NCBI GenBank assembly: GCA_964596245.1
Contig: CAZQSK010000004.1
Location: forward strand, 1 to 64,000
Length of the DNA: 64,000 nucleotides
Reading direction: 5' to 3'
From: RHKK01 sp964596245
GTDB lineage: Bacteria > Patescibacteriota > Patescibacteriia > 2-12-FULL-60-25
Every line of letters begins with the position of its first letter. Positions within the stretch are counted from its first letter, which is position 1. Positions 8,734-17,476 of this stretch are shown one piece after another. The notes under the pieces are model-generated. The model saw only the letters and a program-made list of their open reading frames with translations. It was not told where the DNA came from and did no database searches. The translations under genes were made by a program, and so were the position numbers.

Positions 8734-10216
8734 GTTTCTTTGCGAGATTGTCCGCCAACGGGCGCAGGATTTCTCTGCGTTCGTTTTCGTTTTTCGCTTC
8801 GGTCCAGGCCTTCACGACATCCACCTCGGCTGAATCCTGATACATGGCGGCCAGTTGAAGAAGAATGCGATCTTCGTCCATGTTGGGATTTTCGAGCTGC
8901 TCCTTCACCAGTTCGGGCAATCGTTCGTAGTTATCGCAGTAACGGATACAGGGAAGTGTGTTGTAGAACCAGTGCCCGAAACTAATGGACGGCGTACCAA
9001 GTAGCGCGCCTTCCCATGCACCCGAGCCCGTAATCGTGAAAATCAACTCCGCATTTCGAATCAGTTCGAAACTGGTTTTGTTCGGACGAATCAAACGAAC
9101 ATTCGGATTCTTTTTAAGCTCTTCATAGAATCCGCGCGGACGAAACTCTGCCATGAGCGGATGCTCCTTCACGTACAATTTGTGTCGAAGCGGAAGCGAA
9201 CGTGCGGCGTGATGAATGAGCTCAATCTGATTCGTATACGACGGTGCGTGCAAGAGAATCGCGATCTCCGGCTCCATGTGAAGGGGATAGAACGCGTAAC
9301 GTTCACCGGTGACCGGTTCATCGTACAGATCTTCGTTGCCGCGCACATTACGAAGTTTGCGACGCAGAGTGTCGGCCAAGTAATTCCAAGGACTCACGCA
9401 GTCATAATCGTGACGTTCACCGTCTGCGTAGTAACGTTTCACGCTATCGCTAAACGTGCGCAGCCATTTGAAAGAGTTTTCCGGATTGAGGAATTTTAAT
9501 TGCTGCGCACGAGTGACGGGTTGCACGCGAGGATCAGCGGCAGAGTAGTACGGACGTGGCGCTTCGCGGAAATTTTTCAAATATTCTTTCGCCCACGCAA
9601 ACGAAGACGAAGCACGCAATTCATCGGCGTGATTTTTTACCAAGTCATCGACAAAGCTAAATGTGCGATAGTCTTCGCTTAAGAGCCAGCGATTCGGAAT
9701 GAGCGCTGGATGTACTATGATGGTGCGAATGCCTTTCTTTTTTGCGACGTGATAGAGAAGCCAACCGCCAACGGCGCCGACAACAGAAGCAAATACGACA
9801 TCGGGTTTTTCTTTTTCTAACATGCCGATCACGGCTTTTGCATGTACCTGCAACAAGCGCATCAACTCCTCATGTGTGTAATCCAAACGATCATGTGGAT
9901 ATTCATGTACGAGCTGGCCATGCATCAACACGCGATCAAGTTGTAGTGATGGCCAGATCGAAGGCAAGCCGTATTCATCTTCCAGCTTTTTTAAATACTC
10001 GGGGTCGAGCTTTTCATCCTTATAAGAGGCGTGGATGTCAGCATCTAACAAAAGTGTCGAATAATTGATGTCTTTTTGCCCTTTCAAGTAGGCGTATCCT
10101 TGGCGCTGATAGACGTAGCCGCAGAAGTCCGTAAAGCCGTGACGTTCCTTCAATTCCAAGGCCAGCGCATGGCCAACATACGCGAAACGGCGCTGAAGTA
10201 AGAGACAGGCCTTCAT
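8711..10216 (-). CDS. Capsule-polysaccharide-biosynthesis-like transferase
   Basis: A 501-residue soluble protein that resembles the capsule biosynthesis (KpsS/LipB-like) GT-B fold. Supporting motifs are a segment starting KLYVKEHP (near 365), LIRNAELIFTITGSGAWEGA and TPSISFGHWFY. Such proteins transfer Kdo or related ulosonic acids onto lipid acceptors, which fits a neighbouring nonulosonate operon. ATG 10216 was chosen over an in-frame start 26 codons upstream because the protein opens directly with a beta strand. CAATAT lies 7 nt upstream with TAGACG 17 nt further, overlapping the divergent promoter. The linkage made is unknown. Confidence 0.7.
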   Translation of the reverse strand: MKACLLLQRRFAYVGHALALELKERHGFTDFCGYVYQRQGYAYLKGQKDINYSTLLLDADIHASYKDEKLDPEYLKKLEDEYGLPSIWPSLQLDRVLMHGQLVHEYPHDRLDYTHEELMRLLQVHAKAVIGMLEKEKPDVVFASVVGAVGGWLLYHVAKKKGIRTIIVHPALIPNRWLLSEDYRTFSFVDDLVKNHADELRASSSFAWAKEYLKNFREAPRPYYSAADPRVQPVTRAQQLKFLNPENSFKWLRTFSDSVKRYYADGERHDYDCVSPWNYLADTLRRKLRNVRGNEDLYDEPVTGERYAFYPLHMEPEIAILLHAPSYTNQIELIHHAARSLPLRHKLYVKEHPLMAEFRPRGFYEELKKNPNVRLIRPNKTSFELIRNAELIFTITGSGAWEGALLGTPSISFGHWFYNTLPCIRYCDNYERLPELVKEQLENPNMDEDRILLQLAAMYQDSAEVDVVKAWTEAKNENERREILRPLADNLAKKLNARSST

Positions 10217-10227
10217 TGGGGCTGATA

Positions 10228-10257
10228 TTGCCTGTTCTTTGGGCCCACGTCTATACT
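10228..10257 (+). promoter_or_regulatory. Promoter of the nonulosonate operon (leaderless)
   Basis: TTGCCT (10228-10233), an 18-nt spacer and TATACT (10252-10257) end 6 nt before GTG 10264. The predicted transcript start coincides with the start codon. It overlaps the divergent promoter of the gene starting at 10216. Confidence 0.7.
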
Positions 10258-10263
10258 GCCCCC

Positions 10264-10824
10264 GTGTCTGAGCCGCGTTATCCGGATCCCGCATATCGCC
10301 AAAGCGCCAAGCGCGTGTATTTGCGTCCGTTAAGCGAATCTGACGCCAGCGAAGCGTATGCAGGCTGGATCAATGATCCGGAAGTGAACAAATATCTCGC
10401 GAGCAAGTCGGCGACGATTGAATCGATCCGACAATATATAAAGGAGAAGCTCAGCCAGCCGAATGTCGAGTTTTATGGGATTTTTACGAATGATGGCGAC
10501 AAGCATATCGGCACAACCAAGCTTGAGCCCATCAATCTTGCAGAAGGGCATGCGACGATCGGTATTCTCATCGGTGATAAAGCATTTTGGGGAGCTGGAT
10601 ATGGTCCCGAAGCGATGAGTCGTCTGATGCGTCATGCGTTTGATGATCTGGGGGTCAAAGAAGTCAGGCTGGGTGTCTTATCTGAGAACCAACGCGGCTT
10701 AAAAGCGTATCCAAAAATTGGTTTTCACATCACGAAAGAGGATCCGGCATCGGTACCCATGGATGGGAAGATGTATGATCAGACCTGGATGGTTTGTCTA
10801 AAACATGATTTCATCGAAGCCTAG
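10264..10824 (+). CDS. GNAT-family N-acetyltransferase (RimJ/RimL type)
   Basis: A 186-residue GNAT acetyltransferase. It opens with the YLRPLSESDA segment typical of the RimJ/RimL and sugar-N-acyltransferase subgroup. The acetyl-CoA loop is FWGAGYGPEA, followed by the conserved SENQRGLKAYPKIGF region. A TTG at 10216 would extend it by 16 residues, but that segment contains the operon promoter, so GTG 10264 is preferred. As first gene of the nonulosonate operon it probably acylates an amino-sugar intermediate, which would be additional to the LbH acetyltransferase at 18.6 kb. That is inference. Confidence 0.75.
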   Translation: MSEPRYPDPAYRQSAKRVYLRPLSESDASEAYAGWINDPEVNKYLASKSATIESIRQYIKEKLSQPNVEFYGIFTNDGDKHIGTTKLEPINLAEGHATIGILIGDKAFWGAGYGPEAMSRLMRHAFDDLGVKEVRLGVLSENQRGLKAYPKIGFHITKEDPASVPMDGKMYDQTWMVCLKHDFIEA

Positions 10825-10827
10825 CCT

Positions 10828-11976
10828 ATGCGCCGCTGTAACAAATGCATGATGCTCGAGACACAGGACATGATCTCCTTCGACGCCGAAGGGATTTGCG
10901 CCACCTGTCGTCAGATCGAGTACAAGCAGAACAAAATCGATTGGGATGAGCGTCGCAAAGACCTCGATACCTTGCTTGCCGATTTTCGCGGTAAGAGTTC
11001 TTACGACTGTATTGTGCCGTTCAGCGGTGGCAAGGACAGCACGTTCACTCTTTGGTATCTCGTGACCCAGTGCAAGTTGAAACCGCTGGTTGTTTCGTTT
11101 GATCACGGCTTCTATCGTCCGAACATCATCAAGTACACCGAGAAGGTGGTGAAGAAGCTCGGAGTGGATTACATGAAGTTCAAGCCGGATTGGCAGACGG
11201 TGAAAAAATTGATGCGCGTTTCGCTTGAGCGTAAGGGCGACATCATGTGGCATTCACATTGCGGTATCTACGCATTCCCGATGCATATTGCCGTGAAGTT
11301 CAAGGTGCCGTTGTTGATTTGGGGTGAGCCGACTTCCGAATACGTGAGCTACTACAGCTACGAGCAGAATGAAGAGGTAGATGAGAAGCGTTTCAACCGC
11401 GTGGTAAACCTCGGCATGTCGGCCGAAGATATGGTCGGATTTTTGGATGGTTCAGTTACGCAGCGCGATCTTGAGCCGTACACATATCCGAAGATCGGGG
11501 ATTTGAAGGCGATCGGCTATCGCTCAATTTGTCTTGGTAACTACATCCCATGGGACACGCGCAAACAATCCGAAATTATTCGTACTGAACTTGGCTGGAA
11601 TGGCGACGAAGTCGAAGGGATCCCATTCGATCGCTATTGGTATGAGAAGGTCGAAGATGCGTTCCAGGGGATTCAGGATTATCTCAAGTTTCTCAAGCGC
11701 GGCATGTCGCGCATGACGCATTTGGCATCCATCGACATTCGTAACGGCCGCATGACTCGCGAAGAGGCGTTCAAGTTGATCGAGCAGTATGAAGGGAAAC
11801 GCCCGGCAAGCTTGGATGTATTCCTCAAGGCGATGAACATGACAGATGAAGAGTTCCATCAGATTGCTGCGAAGCATGTGGTGAGCCCCCATGTATTCCC
11901 GGATTGGCGCACGCTCCCGCGCGGAAAAGAATTGCCCGACCAAAAGGACTGGACGATCAACAACGACATTGAATAG
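10828..11976 (+). CDS. wbpG: N-acetyl sugar amidotransferase, WbpG/PseA/LegX-like
   Basis: A 382-residue PP-loop enzyme: SGGKDS at residues 66-71 binds ATP, and two Cys pairs (C4/C7, C24/C27) form a zinc site, as in WbpG and PseA. These enzymes convert an N-acetyl group to an acetamidino group on sugars such as ManNAc3NAcA, pseudaminic or legionaminic acid, using ammonia from a HisH/HisF-like pair. Exactly those two genes follow. Within this operon an acetamidino nonulosonate is the expected product. Starts 3 nt after the previous stop with no Shine-Dalgarno sequence. Confidence 0.9.
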   Translation: MRRCNKCMMLETQDMISFDAEGICATCRQIEYKQNKIDWDERRKDLDTLLADFRGKSSYDCIVPFSGGKDSTFTLWYLVTQCKLKPLVVSFDHGFYRPNIIKYTEKVVKKLGVDYMKFKPDWQTVKKLMRVSLERKGDIMWHSHCGIYAFPMHIAVKFKVPLLIWGEPTSEYVSYYSYEQNEEVDEKRFNRVVNLGMSAEDMVGFLDGSVTQRDLEPYTYPKIGDLKAIGYRSICLGNYIPWDTRKQSEIIRTELGWNGDEVEGIPFDRYWYEKVEDAFQGIQDYLKFLKRGMSRMTHLASIDIRNGRMTREEAFKLIEQYEGKRPASLDVFLKAMNMTDEEFHQIAAKHVVSPHVFPDWRTLPRGKELPDQKDWTINNDIE

Positions 11977-11981
11977 GCCGT

Positions 11982-12596
11982 ATGGTGGTGATCGTTGATT
12001 ACGGCTTGGGAAATTTGTTTTCGGTGGCCAAGGCCATCGAAGCTTGTGGTGGTCAAGCGATGATCAGTAATGACCCAAAGACAATCGCCGAAGCCGAGCG
12101 CTTGATTTTGCCGGGTGTCGGCGCTTTTGGTGATGGGATGCAACGCTTAGCATCATCCGGGTTGATTGAGCCGATGCGCGCGGCTGTGTTTGATCGCCGC
12201 GTACCATTTCTCGGTATTTGTCTCGGAATGCAATTACTCGCCGAAGAAAGCGACGAATACGGAACGCATCAGGGTTTGGGTTGGATGAAGGGTGTAGTGC
12301 GTCGCTTGGATGAATCAAGCGGATTGAAAGTACCGCATATCGGTTGGAATAATCTGGAGATCAAGCGCGAGCATCCATTGTTGAAAGGAATTCCAAACGG
12401 AAGCGATGTATATTTCGTGCACAGTTTTGCATTCCGTCCCGCGGATGCGGCTGATGTGGTTGGGGTAACGGAATATGGCGGGGAGGTAACGGCAGCCGTC
12501 GGGCGTGACAACATATTCGCGACGCAGTTTCATCCTGAGAAAAGTCAGGAGATTGGTTTGAAGTTGTTGGAGAATTTTCTTAAATGGAATCCGTAA
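11982..12596 (+). CDS. hisH: HisH-like glutamine amidotransferase of the sugar amidotransferase
   Basis: A 204-residue class I glutaminase. The nucleophile is C80 in GICLGMQLL, and the His/Glu partners are in FHPEKS near residue 185. It releases ammonia from glutamine and channels it to its synthase partner. No other histidine-biosynthesis gene is nearby, and it is sandwiched between WbpG and a HisF-like protein, so it should supply nitrogen for sugar amidination rather than make histidine. Confidence 0.9.
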   Translation: MVVIVDYGLGNLFSVAKAIEACGGQAMISNDPKTIAEAERLILPGVGAFGDGMQRLASSGLIEPMRAAVFDRRVPFLGICLGMQLLAEESDEYGTHQGLGWMKGVVRRLDESSGLKVPHIGWNNLEIKREHPLLKGIPNGSDVYFVHSFAFRPADAADVVGVTEYGGEVTAAVGRDNIFATQFHPEKSQEIGLKLLENFLKWNP

Positions 12597-12597
12597 T

Positions 12598-13359
12598 ATG
12601 TGGAAGCGCCGCTTGATTCCGATTCTGTTGCTTAAAGAAGGTCGTCTGATCAAGACGCGAGAGTTTGGAAATCCGCGTGATGTTGGTTCGCCGACAACGC
12701 AAGCAAAGATTTATGATGCGCAATTCGCCGATGAGCTGGTTTTTCTGGACATAGCAGCGACAAATGAAGGACGCAAAACATTCACCGATATACTTCGTCG
12801 CGTGGCAGAAGAGTGTTTCATGCCGCTTGCTGCTGGCGGCGGCGTGCGCACCATCGAAGATGCGACAGACTTGTTGCGTCACGGCGCTGACAAGGTGGTT
12901 GTGAATAGTGCGGCAGTTGAGCGTCCGGCTTTGGTGACCGAGATTGCAGAGCGCTACGGACGTTCTACGATCACCGTTTCATTGGATTTCAAAAAAGAAG
13001 GAGATAGCTGGAAGGTCTATACACATGGCGGCACAAAAGCGACGGGACGCGATTTGTTGGATGTTGCAAAAGAAATGGAAAAAGCCGGAGCCGGAGAATT
13101 GCTTATCACGTCTATCGAACGCGACGGAATGATGACGGGCTATGACTTGGAGGCGATCAAGCGTGTTTCCGAAGCTGTTAGTATCCCGGTTATTGCCTCA
13201 GGGGGCTGCAGTTCAGTCGAGGATTTGGCACTGGGTATTGAAGCTGGCGCATCCGCCGTTTCAGCCGGTAGTCTTTTCTATTTTAATGACATTTCCGTGT
13301 TTAAAGCTCATTCCCACTTGAAACAACGTGGGATTCCTGTAAGACATTCATCTATATGA
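12598..13359 (+). CDS. hisF: HisF-like synthase subunit of the sugar amidotransferase
   Basis: A 253-residue (beta/alpha)8 protein of the HisF family. True HisF has a catalytic aspartate in its first strand (IPCLDVKDG); here the same strand reads IPILLLKEG, so that Asp is a leucine at residue 11. The second-half Asp is kept (SLDFKKEG). Loss of the first Asp argues against IGP synthase and fits the ammonia-channel role of HisF2 in WbpG systems. Begins 1 nt after the HisH-like stop; its end overlaps the next gene by 4 nt. Confidence 0.88.
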   Translation: MWKRRLIPILLLKEGRLIKTREFGNPRDVGSPTTQAKIYDAQFADELVFLDIAATNEGRKTFTDILRRVAEECFMPLAAGGGVRTIEDATDLLRHGADKVVVNSAAVERPALVTEIAERYGRSTITVSLDFKKEGDSWKVYTHGGTKATGRDLLDVAKEMEKAGAGELLITSIERDGMMTGYDLEAIKRVSEAVSIPVIASGGCSSVEDLALGIEAGASAVSAGSLFYFNDISVFKAHSHLKQRGIPVRHSSI

Positions 13360-14075
13360 AGATCCTTGCCCTGATTCCTGCCCGTGGCGGTAGCAAAGGT
13401 ATTCCCAAGAAGAACATCAAAATGTTCAATGGGAAGCCGCTTATCGTCCACAGTATTGAGGCCGGTAAGGGTTCGAAGCACGTGGACCGCGTGGTGGTGA
13501 CGACGGATAGTCAGGAAATTGCTGACATTTGTCTTGCAGCTGGAGCTGAGGTGCCGGTGTTGCGTCCCGTAGAAATGGCAGGGGACAAGAGCCCAGTGAT
13601 GGAAGCCGTCATCCACATGCTCGATTATCTGCGCGACAATGAAAAATACGAGCCGACACATCTTTTGCTTTTGCAGACGACTTCGCCGTTGCGCCAGTCG
13701 GCCGATATTGACGCGGCCGTTGAGTTGTTCGAAAAGCGCGGCGCTGAATCACTCGTGAGTATGTGTCGTACGGAGAATGGATTATTTTCTAAAGATGAAA
13801 ACGACAAAGTCGAAGTGATGTTCGATGGATACTCGGCCGGTACCAATCGTCAGATGTTGCCCAAAGCCTACAAGCTCGATGGCTGCATGATTTACTTGAT
13901 CAGTGTTCCGGTGTTGCGTGAGAAGCGTTCATTCCTTGCCGGCAATCTCGTTGGATTTGAGATTCCGCGTTGGCGCTCAGTGGATTTGGATGATCCGGAA
14001 GATTTTGTAGTTGGTGGCGTGATTGCGGAAAATCTCGAGCGCATTCAGAACGAATTGAACAACTTTTCCAAATAA
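13356..14075 (+). CDS. neuA: CMP-nonulosonate cytidylyltransferase (NeuA/LegF-like)
   Basis: A 239-residue cytidylyltransferase opening with the diagnostic IPARGGSKGIPKKNI loop, followed by LLLLQTTSPLR and the VDLDDPEDF metal-binding end. It activates a nonulosonic acid as its CMP derivative, the last cytoplasmic step before glycosyl transfer. Placed with NeuB, NeuC, a DegT aminotransferase and a 4,6-dehydratase, it most resembles LegF/PtmB of legionaminic acid synthesis. Starts by a 4-nt overlap with the HisF-like gene. Confidence 0.9.
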   Translation: MKILALIPARGGSKGIPKKNIKMFNGKPLIVHSIEAGKGSKHVDRVVVTTDSQEIADICLAAGAEVPVLRPVEMAGDKSPVMEAVIHMLDYLRDNEKYEPTHLLLLQTTSPLRQSADIDAAVELFEKRGAESLVSMCRTENGLFSKDENDKVEVMFDGYSAGTNRQMLPKAYKLDGCMIYLISVPVLREKRSFLAGNLVGFEIPRWRSVDLDDPEDFVVGGVIAENLERIQNELNNFSK

Positions 14076-14076
14076 T

Positions 14077-15384
14077 ATGTTCAACATTCTTGATTTACTA
14101 CCAAAACGCCACGCTCTTATCCCGGGAGCGGCGCATACGTATTCCAAAGGTGATGACCAGTTTCCCGCGGTTGCGCCGAAAGCGATTGTACGCGGCAAGG
14201 GTGCGTATGTTTGGGGTATTGATGGAAACAAGTACCTCGACTGGTGCATGGGTTTGCGTTCTGTGAGTTTGGGCCACGTGAATCGTGAAGTGAATCGTGC
14301 CGTGAAAAAGCAGATGAAGCTTGGTACAAACTTTGGCCGCCCTCATGTGAGTGAGTATGAATTTGCTGATCGGCTCATCAACCTGTTGCCGAACGTTGAG
14401 ATGGTGAAGTTTGCGAAGAACGGTTCAACGGTTACGACGGCGGCTACTAAGCTCGCTCGCGCCTATACCGGTCGCAAATACATCGTGAGCTGTGCCGACC
14501 ACCCGTTTTTTAGCTATGACGACTGGTTCATCGGAACCACTCCGGCAGATTCGGGTATCCCACAAGAGATCAAGGATTTGACCAAGACATTTAAATATAA
14601 CGATCTTGCGAGCTTGAAGGCATTGTTCGATCAATATCCGAATGAGATCGCGTGTGTGATCATGGAAGGCATTACCACGGCTGAACCGGTTGCCGGTTTC
14701 TTGGAGGGTGTTCGTGAATTGTGTACCAAGAATGGTGCGGTGTTCATTCTTGATGAAATGATCACGGGCTTTCGTTTTGATATGGGTGGCGTGGCTAAGC
14801 GCTACAACATCAAGCCGGATCTTGTGACATACGGAAAAGGAATTGCGAACGGCTACTCAATGGCCGTGCTTGGTGGCCGCAAAGACATTATGGAGCTTGG
14901 TGGACTTGAACATGGTCGCGAACGCGTGTTCCTGATTTCAACCACACATGGGGCAGAAACGGTTTCGATTGCTGCTGCGCAAGCCGCAATTAATATCATG
15001 GAACGCGAAGATGTGCCGGGCCAGTTCTGGCGCCTCGGGAAAATGTTGGCTGATGGTTTGACCGAGATTTCCAAGAAACATGGCCTCACGGGAGTTGTGG
15101 ATGTGGTTGGTTTTGCTCCGAACTTGAGTCTTGGTATTAAGAATCGTGAAGGCGTGATGGATCCGGTGTTGCGCACGTTCTTTCTTCAGGAAGTTGTGAA
15201 GCGCGGCATTTTGTTCCAGGGCTACTTTGCCATCTCCATGGCGCATGGAGAAAAAGAAATCCATCGAACGCTTGGCGTGTTCGACGAAGTGATGGGCGTG
15301 TATCGCAACGCATTGGATGATGGGAACGCAGCCAACTTGCTGATCGGGAATCCGTGCAAGCCGGTATTCCGTAAATACAACTAG
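14077..15384 (+). CDS. Class III aminotransferase, glutamate-1-semialdehyde-aminomutase-like
   Basis: A 435-residue PLP enzyme of the HemL-like branch: substrate loop PGAAHTYSKGDD, G-x-Y-x-x-D (GNKYLDW), PLP-contact FILDEMITGFR, and the Schiff-base lysine in TYGKGIANGY. HemL function is unlikely: it sits in the middle of a glycan operon, 1 nt after the CMP-transferase and 2 nt before an oxidoreductase. A sugar role is more likely, for example transaminating a keto-nonulosonate or keto-sugar made by the next gene product. Relatives occur beside SpsF/NeuA-type transferases in other bacteria. The substrate is unknown. Confidence 0.82.
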   Translation: MFNILDLLPKRHALIPGAAHTYSKGDDQFPAVAPKAIVRGKGAYVWGIDGNKYLDWCMGLRSVSLGHVNREVNRAVKKQMKLGTNFGRPHVSEYEFADRLINLLPNVEMVKFAKNGSTVTTAATKLARAYTGRKYIVSCADHPFFSYDDWFIGTTPADSGIPQEIKDLTKTFKYNDLASLKALFDQYPNEIACVIMEGITTAEPVAGFLEGVRELCTKNGAVFILDEMITGFRFDMGGVAKRYNIKPDLVTYGKGIANGYSMAVLGGRKDIMELGGLEHGRERVFLISTTHGAETVSIAAAQAAINIMEREDVPGQFWRLGKMLADGLTEISKKHGLTGVVDVVGFAPNLSLGIKNREGVMDPVLRTFFLQEVVKRGILFQGYFAISMAHGEKEIHRTLGVFDEVMGVYRNALDDGNAANLLIGNPCKPVFRKYN

Positions 15385-15386
15385 GT

Positions 15387-16379
15387 ATGCTGCGTGTTCT
15401 CGTGATCGGTCTTGGTTCAATGGGTAAGCGCCGCGTGCGCAATCTTTTGGCGAACGGCGTTACGGATATCGTCGGATTTGATTTGTCCGAAGACCGTCGC
15501 AAAGAAACCGAAGAGAAACATGCCATCAAAACGGTTGGTGATCTTTCAGTGCTTCCGTCTGACCAATACGACGTGATCGTTATCTCAACGCCGCCAAACA
15601 AGCATGGCGATTACATTCGCAAGGCGCTGAATGAGAAAAAACATTTCTTTGTTGAAGTGACGACCAGCGACGATGGATATGATGAGGCGATGGCGGCACC
15701 GACGGATGATGGTGTTATCCGTGCGCCATCGTGCTCTTATCGATTTTACGCTCCGATTAAGGAGATGAAGCGTCAGATTGAGAGCGGACGCATCGGAAAA
15801 GTACTCGCATTGCAGCACCACATGGGGCAATACCTTCCGGATTGGCATCCGTGGGAAGATTATCGCCAGGTGTATTTTGCCAAGCGCGAAACCAGTGCTA
15901 TTCGTGAGATGTTTCCGTTTGAGCAGATTTGGGTGAGTTGGCTTGCTGGTTCACAAATCGATTCCGTAAATGGCTGGATCGGAAAGGTTTCCGATCTTGA
16001 TATGGATGCGGATGACTTTTTGTCTGCGACGGTTCGTTATCAGAATGGAGTAGTGGCCAGCACCATGGTCGATGTATTAGCGCGTAAGCCGATGCGTCGT
16101 ATGCGCCTGATCGGAACTGAAGGCACGATTGATTGGGAGTTGTTGAGTCCAACGTTGGCGATTTTTGATACGCAAACCAAACAAACCGAGCTCGTGCCCA
16201 TTGATATGGGTACGGCAGAAAAGGGATATGTCACGGCCGAGGACATGTATATTGAAGAGATGAAAACGTTCTTGGATGCGATAGCCGGTGTACGCCCGTG
16301 GCCCTATTCCTTTGCCGAAGATCGAAAGAACCTCGAAGCCTTGTATTTTTTGGAGAAATCGGGTAAGAAAAACGCATAA
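15387..16379 (+). CDS. Gfo/Idh/MocA-family oxidoreductase with altered EKP motif
   Basis: A 330-residue oxidoreductase with the Rossmann loop GLGSMGKRR (residues 8-16) and the C-terminal beta-sheet domain of the Gfo/Idh family. The usual catalytic EKP motif reads E90-V91-T92, so the general-base lysine is missing. This suggests altered chemistry or a different base. In context it may oxidise a hydroxyl of a nucleotide-sugar or nonulosonate to a ketone for the upstream class III aminotransferase, or act like PtmA-type reductases. Tight spacing on both sides shows co-transcription. Confidence 0.8.
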   Translation: MLRVLVIGLGSMGKRRVRNLLANGVTDIVGFDLSEDRRKETEEKHAIKTVGDLSVLPSDQYDVIVISTPPNKHGDYIRKALNEKKHFFVEVTTSDDGYDEAMAAPTDDGVIRAPSCSYRFYAPIKEMKRQIESGRIGKVLALQHHMGQYLPDWHPWEDYRQVYFAKRETSAIREMFPFEQIWVSWLAGSQIDSVNGWIGKVSDLDMDADDFLSATVRYQNGVVASTMVDVLARKPMRRMRLIGTEGTIDWELLSPTLAIFDTQTKQTELVPIDMGTAEKGYVTAEDMYIEEMKTFLDAIAGVRPWPYSFAEDRKNLEALYFLEKSGKKNA

Positions 16380-16381
16380 AT

Positions 16382-17467
16382 ATGCCATTGTCCGACAGCC
16401 CGCGTGTGCCGATTCAGATCGGAAAACACCTGGTTGGCGAGGGCCAACCGGTTTTTGTTATTGCGGAAGCTGGCGTGAATCACAATGGCAGTTTGGAAAT
16501 GGCCTTGCGCCTCATCGATGTCGCCGCTGATGCCGGTGCCGACGCCGTAAAGTTCCAAACGTTTAAGTCCGAAGAATTGGCAGCCGCGTCTGCCGAGATG
16601 GCTGACTATCAAAAGCAGAACCTTGGGATGGAAGAAAGCCAGCTCGCCATGTTGAAGAAGCTTGAGTTGCGCGAAACAGATTATCCAGCCTTGCTTGAGC
16701 GTTGCCGTCAGCGCGGGATCTTGTTCATGTCCACGCCGCATAGCGGACAGGGGAGCTTGGACTTTTTGATGCGCCTTGGTGTCCCGGCGATCAAATTTGG
16801 TTCTGGTGAATTGACGAACCTTCCGTTGCTGCGCTCTGCCGCCCGTTACGGTCGTCCGCTGTTGCTGGGTACAGGCATGGCAACTATGCAAGAAGTGGTT
16901 GAAGCGGCTGAAGTAATGAAAGCGGCAGGTGCGCGTGATGTCGTGTTCTTGCACTGCACATCGAATTATCCGTGCCGCATCTCTGAAGTGAATCTTCGTG
17001 CGATGAAGAGCATGGCTGATGCGCTTGGTGCGCCGGTTGGATATTCAGATCACACCCTCGGGATTCAGGTTCCGATCATGGCGGTTGGTATGGGAGCGAT
17101 CGTGATCGAAAAACATTTTACGCTGGATAAGCATCTTCCGGGACCTGATCACGTGTGTTCGCTTGAACCGCATGAATTGAAGGAGATGATTTCGCAGATC
17201 CGTAAGGCGGAAAAAATCATGGGGAGTGATATCAAACAGCCGAATGGCAGCGAATACGCGACCATGGCCGTTGCACGTAAGAGTTTGGTGACATCTGCTC
17301 CGGTTCGCGCAGGTGAATTGTTCACACCGGCCAACTTGACCATCAAGCGTCCGGGAACGGGTTTGCTGCCGAAGATGTATGATCGTGTTTTGATGCAGCG
17401 CGCGGCTCGCGATATTGCAGCGGATGCTGTGCTTTCTGCTGATGATATTGAGGGATGGAGTGCCTGA
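16382..17467 (+). CDS. neuB: Nonulosonate synthase (NeuB/LegI-like)
   Basis: A 361-residue NeuB: a TIM barrel with AEAGVNHNG near residue 28, CTSNYPC, and IEKHFTLDKHLPGPDH, then a C-terminal SAF (antifreeze-like) domain from about residue 300. It condenses phosphoenolpyruvate with a six-carbon N-acetyl-mannosamine-type sugar to give a nine-carbon sialic-acid-like acid. The neighbouring dehydratase and aminotransferase imply a 2,4-diacetamido-trideoxymannose substrate, hence legionaminic acid. Normal length with all expected motifs. Confidence 0.93.
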   Translation: MPLSDSPRVPIQIGKHLVGEGQPVFVIAEAGVNHNGSLEMALRLIDVAADAGADAVKFQTFKSEELAAASAEMADYQKQNLGMEESQLAMLKKLELRETDYPALLERCRQRGILFMSTPHSGQGSLDFLMRLGVPAIKFGSGELTNLPLLRSAARYGRPLLLGTGMATMQEVVEAAEVMKAAGARDVVFLHCTSNYPCRISEVNLRAMKSMADALGAPVGYSDHTLGIQVPIMAVGMGAIVIEKHFTLDKHLPGPDHVCSLEPHELKEMISQIRKAEKIMGSDIKQPNGSEYATMAVARKSLVTSAPVRAGELFTPANLTIKRPGTGLLPKMYDRVLMQRAARDIAADAVLSADDIEGWSA

Positions 17468-17476
17468 CTGGATCAT

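Noticed and set aside
11982..13359. hisH and hisF as a histidine operon
   Set aside because: No other his genes, a WbpG partner directly upstream, and loss of the first catalytic Asp in the HisF-like protein.
14077..15384. hemL (glutamate-1-semialdehyde aminomutase) for haem synthesis
   Set aside because: It is embedded between a CMP-nonulosonate transferase and an oxidoreductase with 1-2 nt spacers; no haem genes are nearby.
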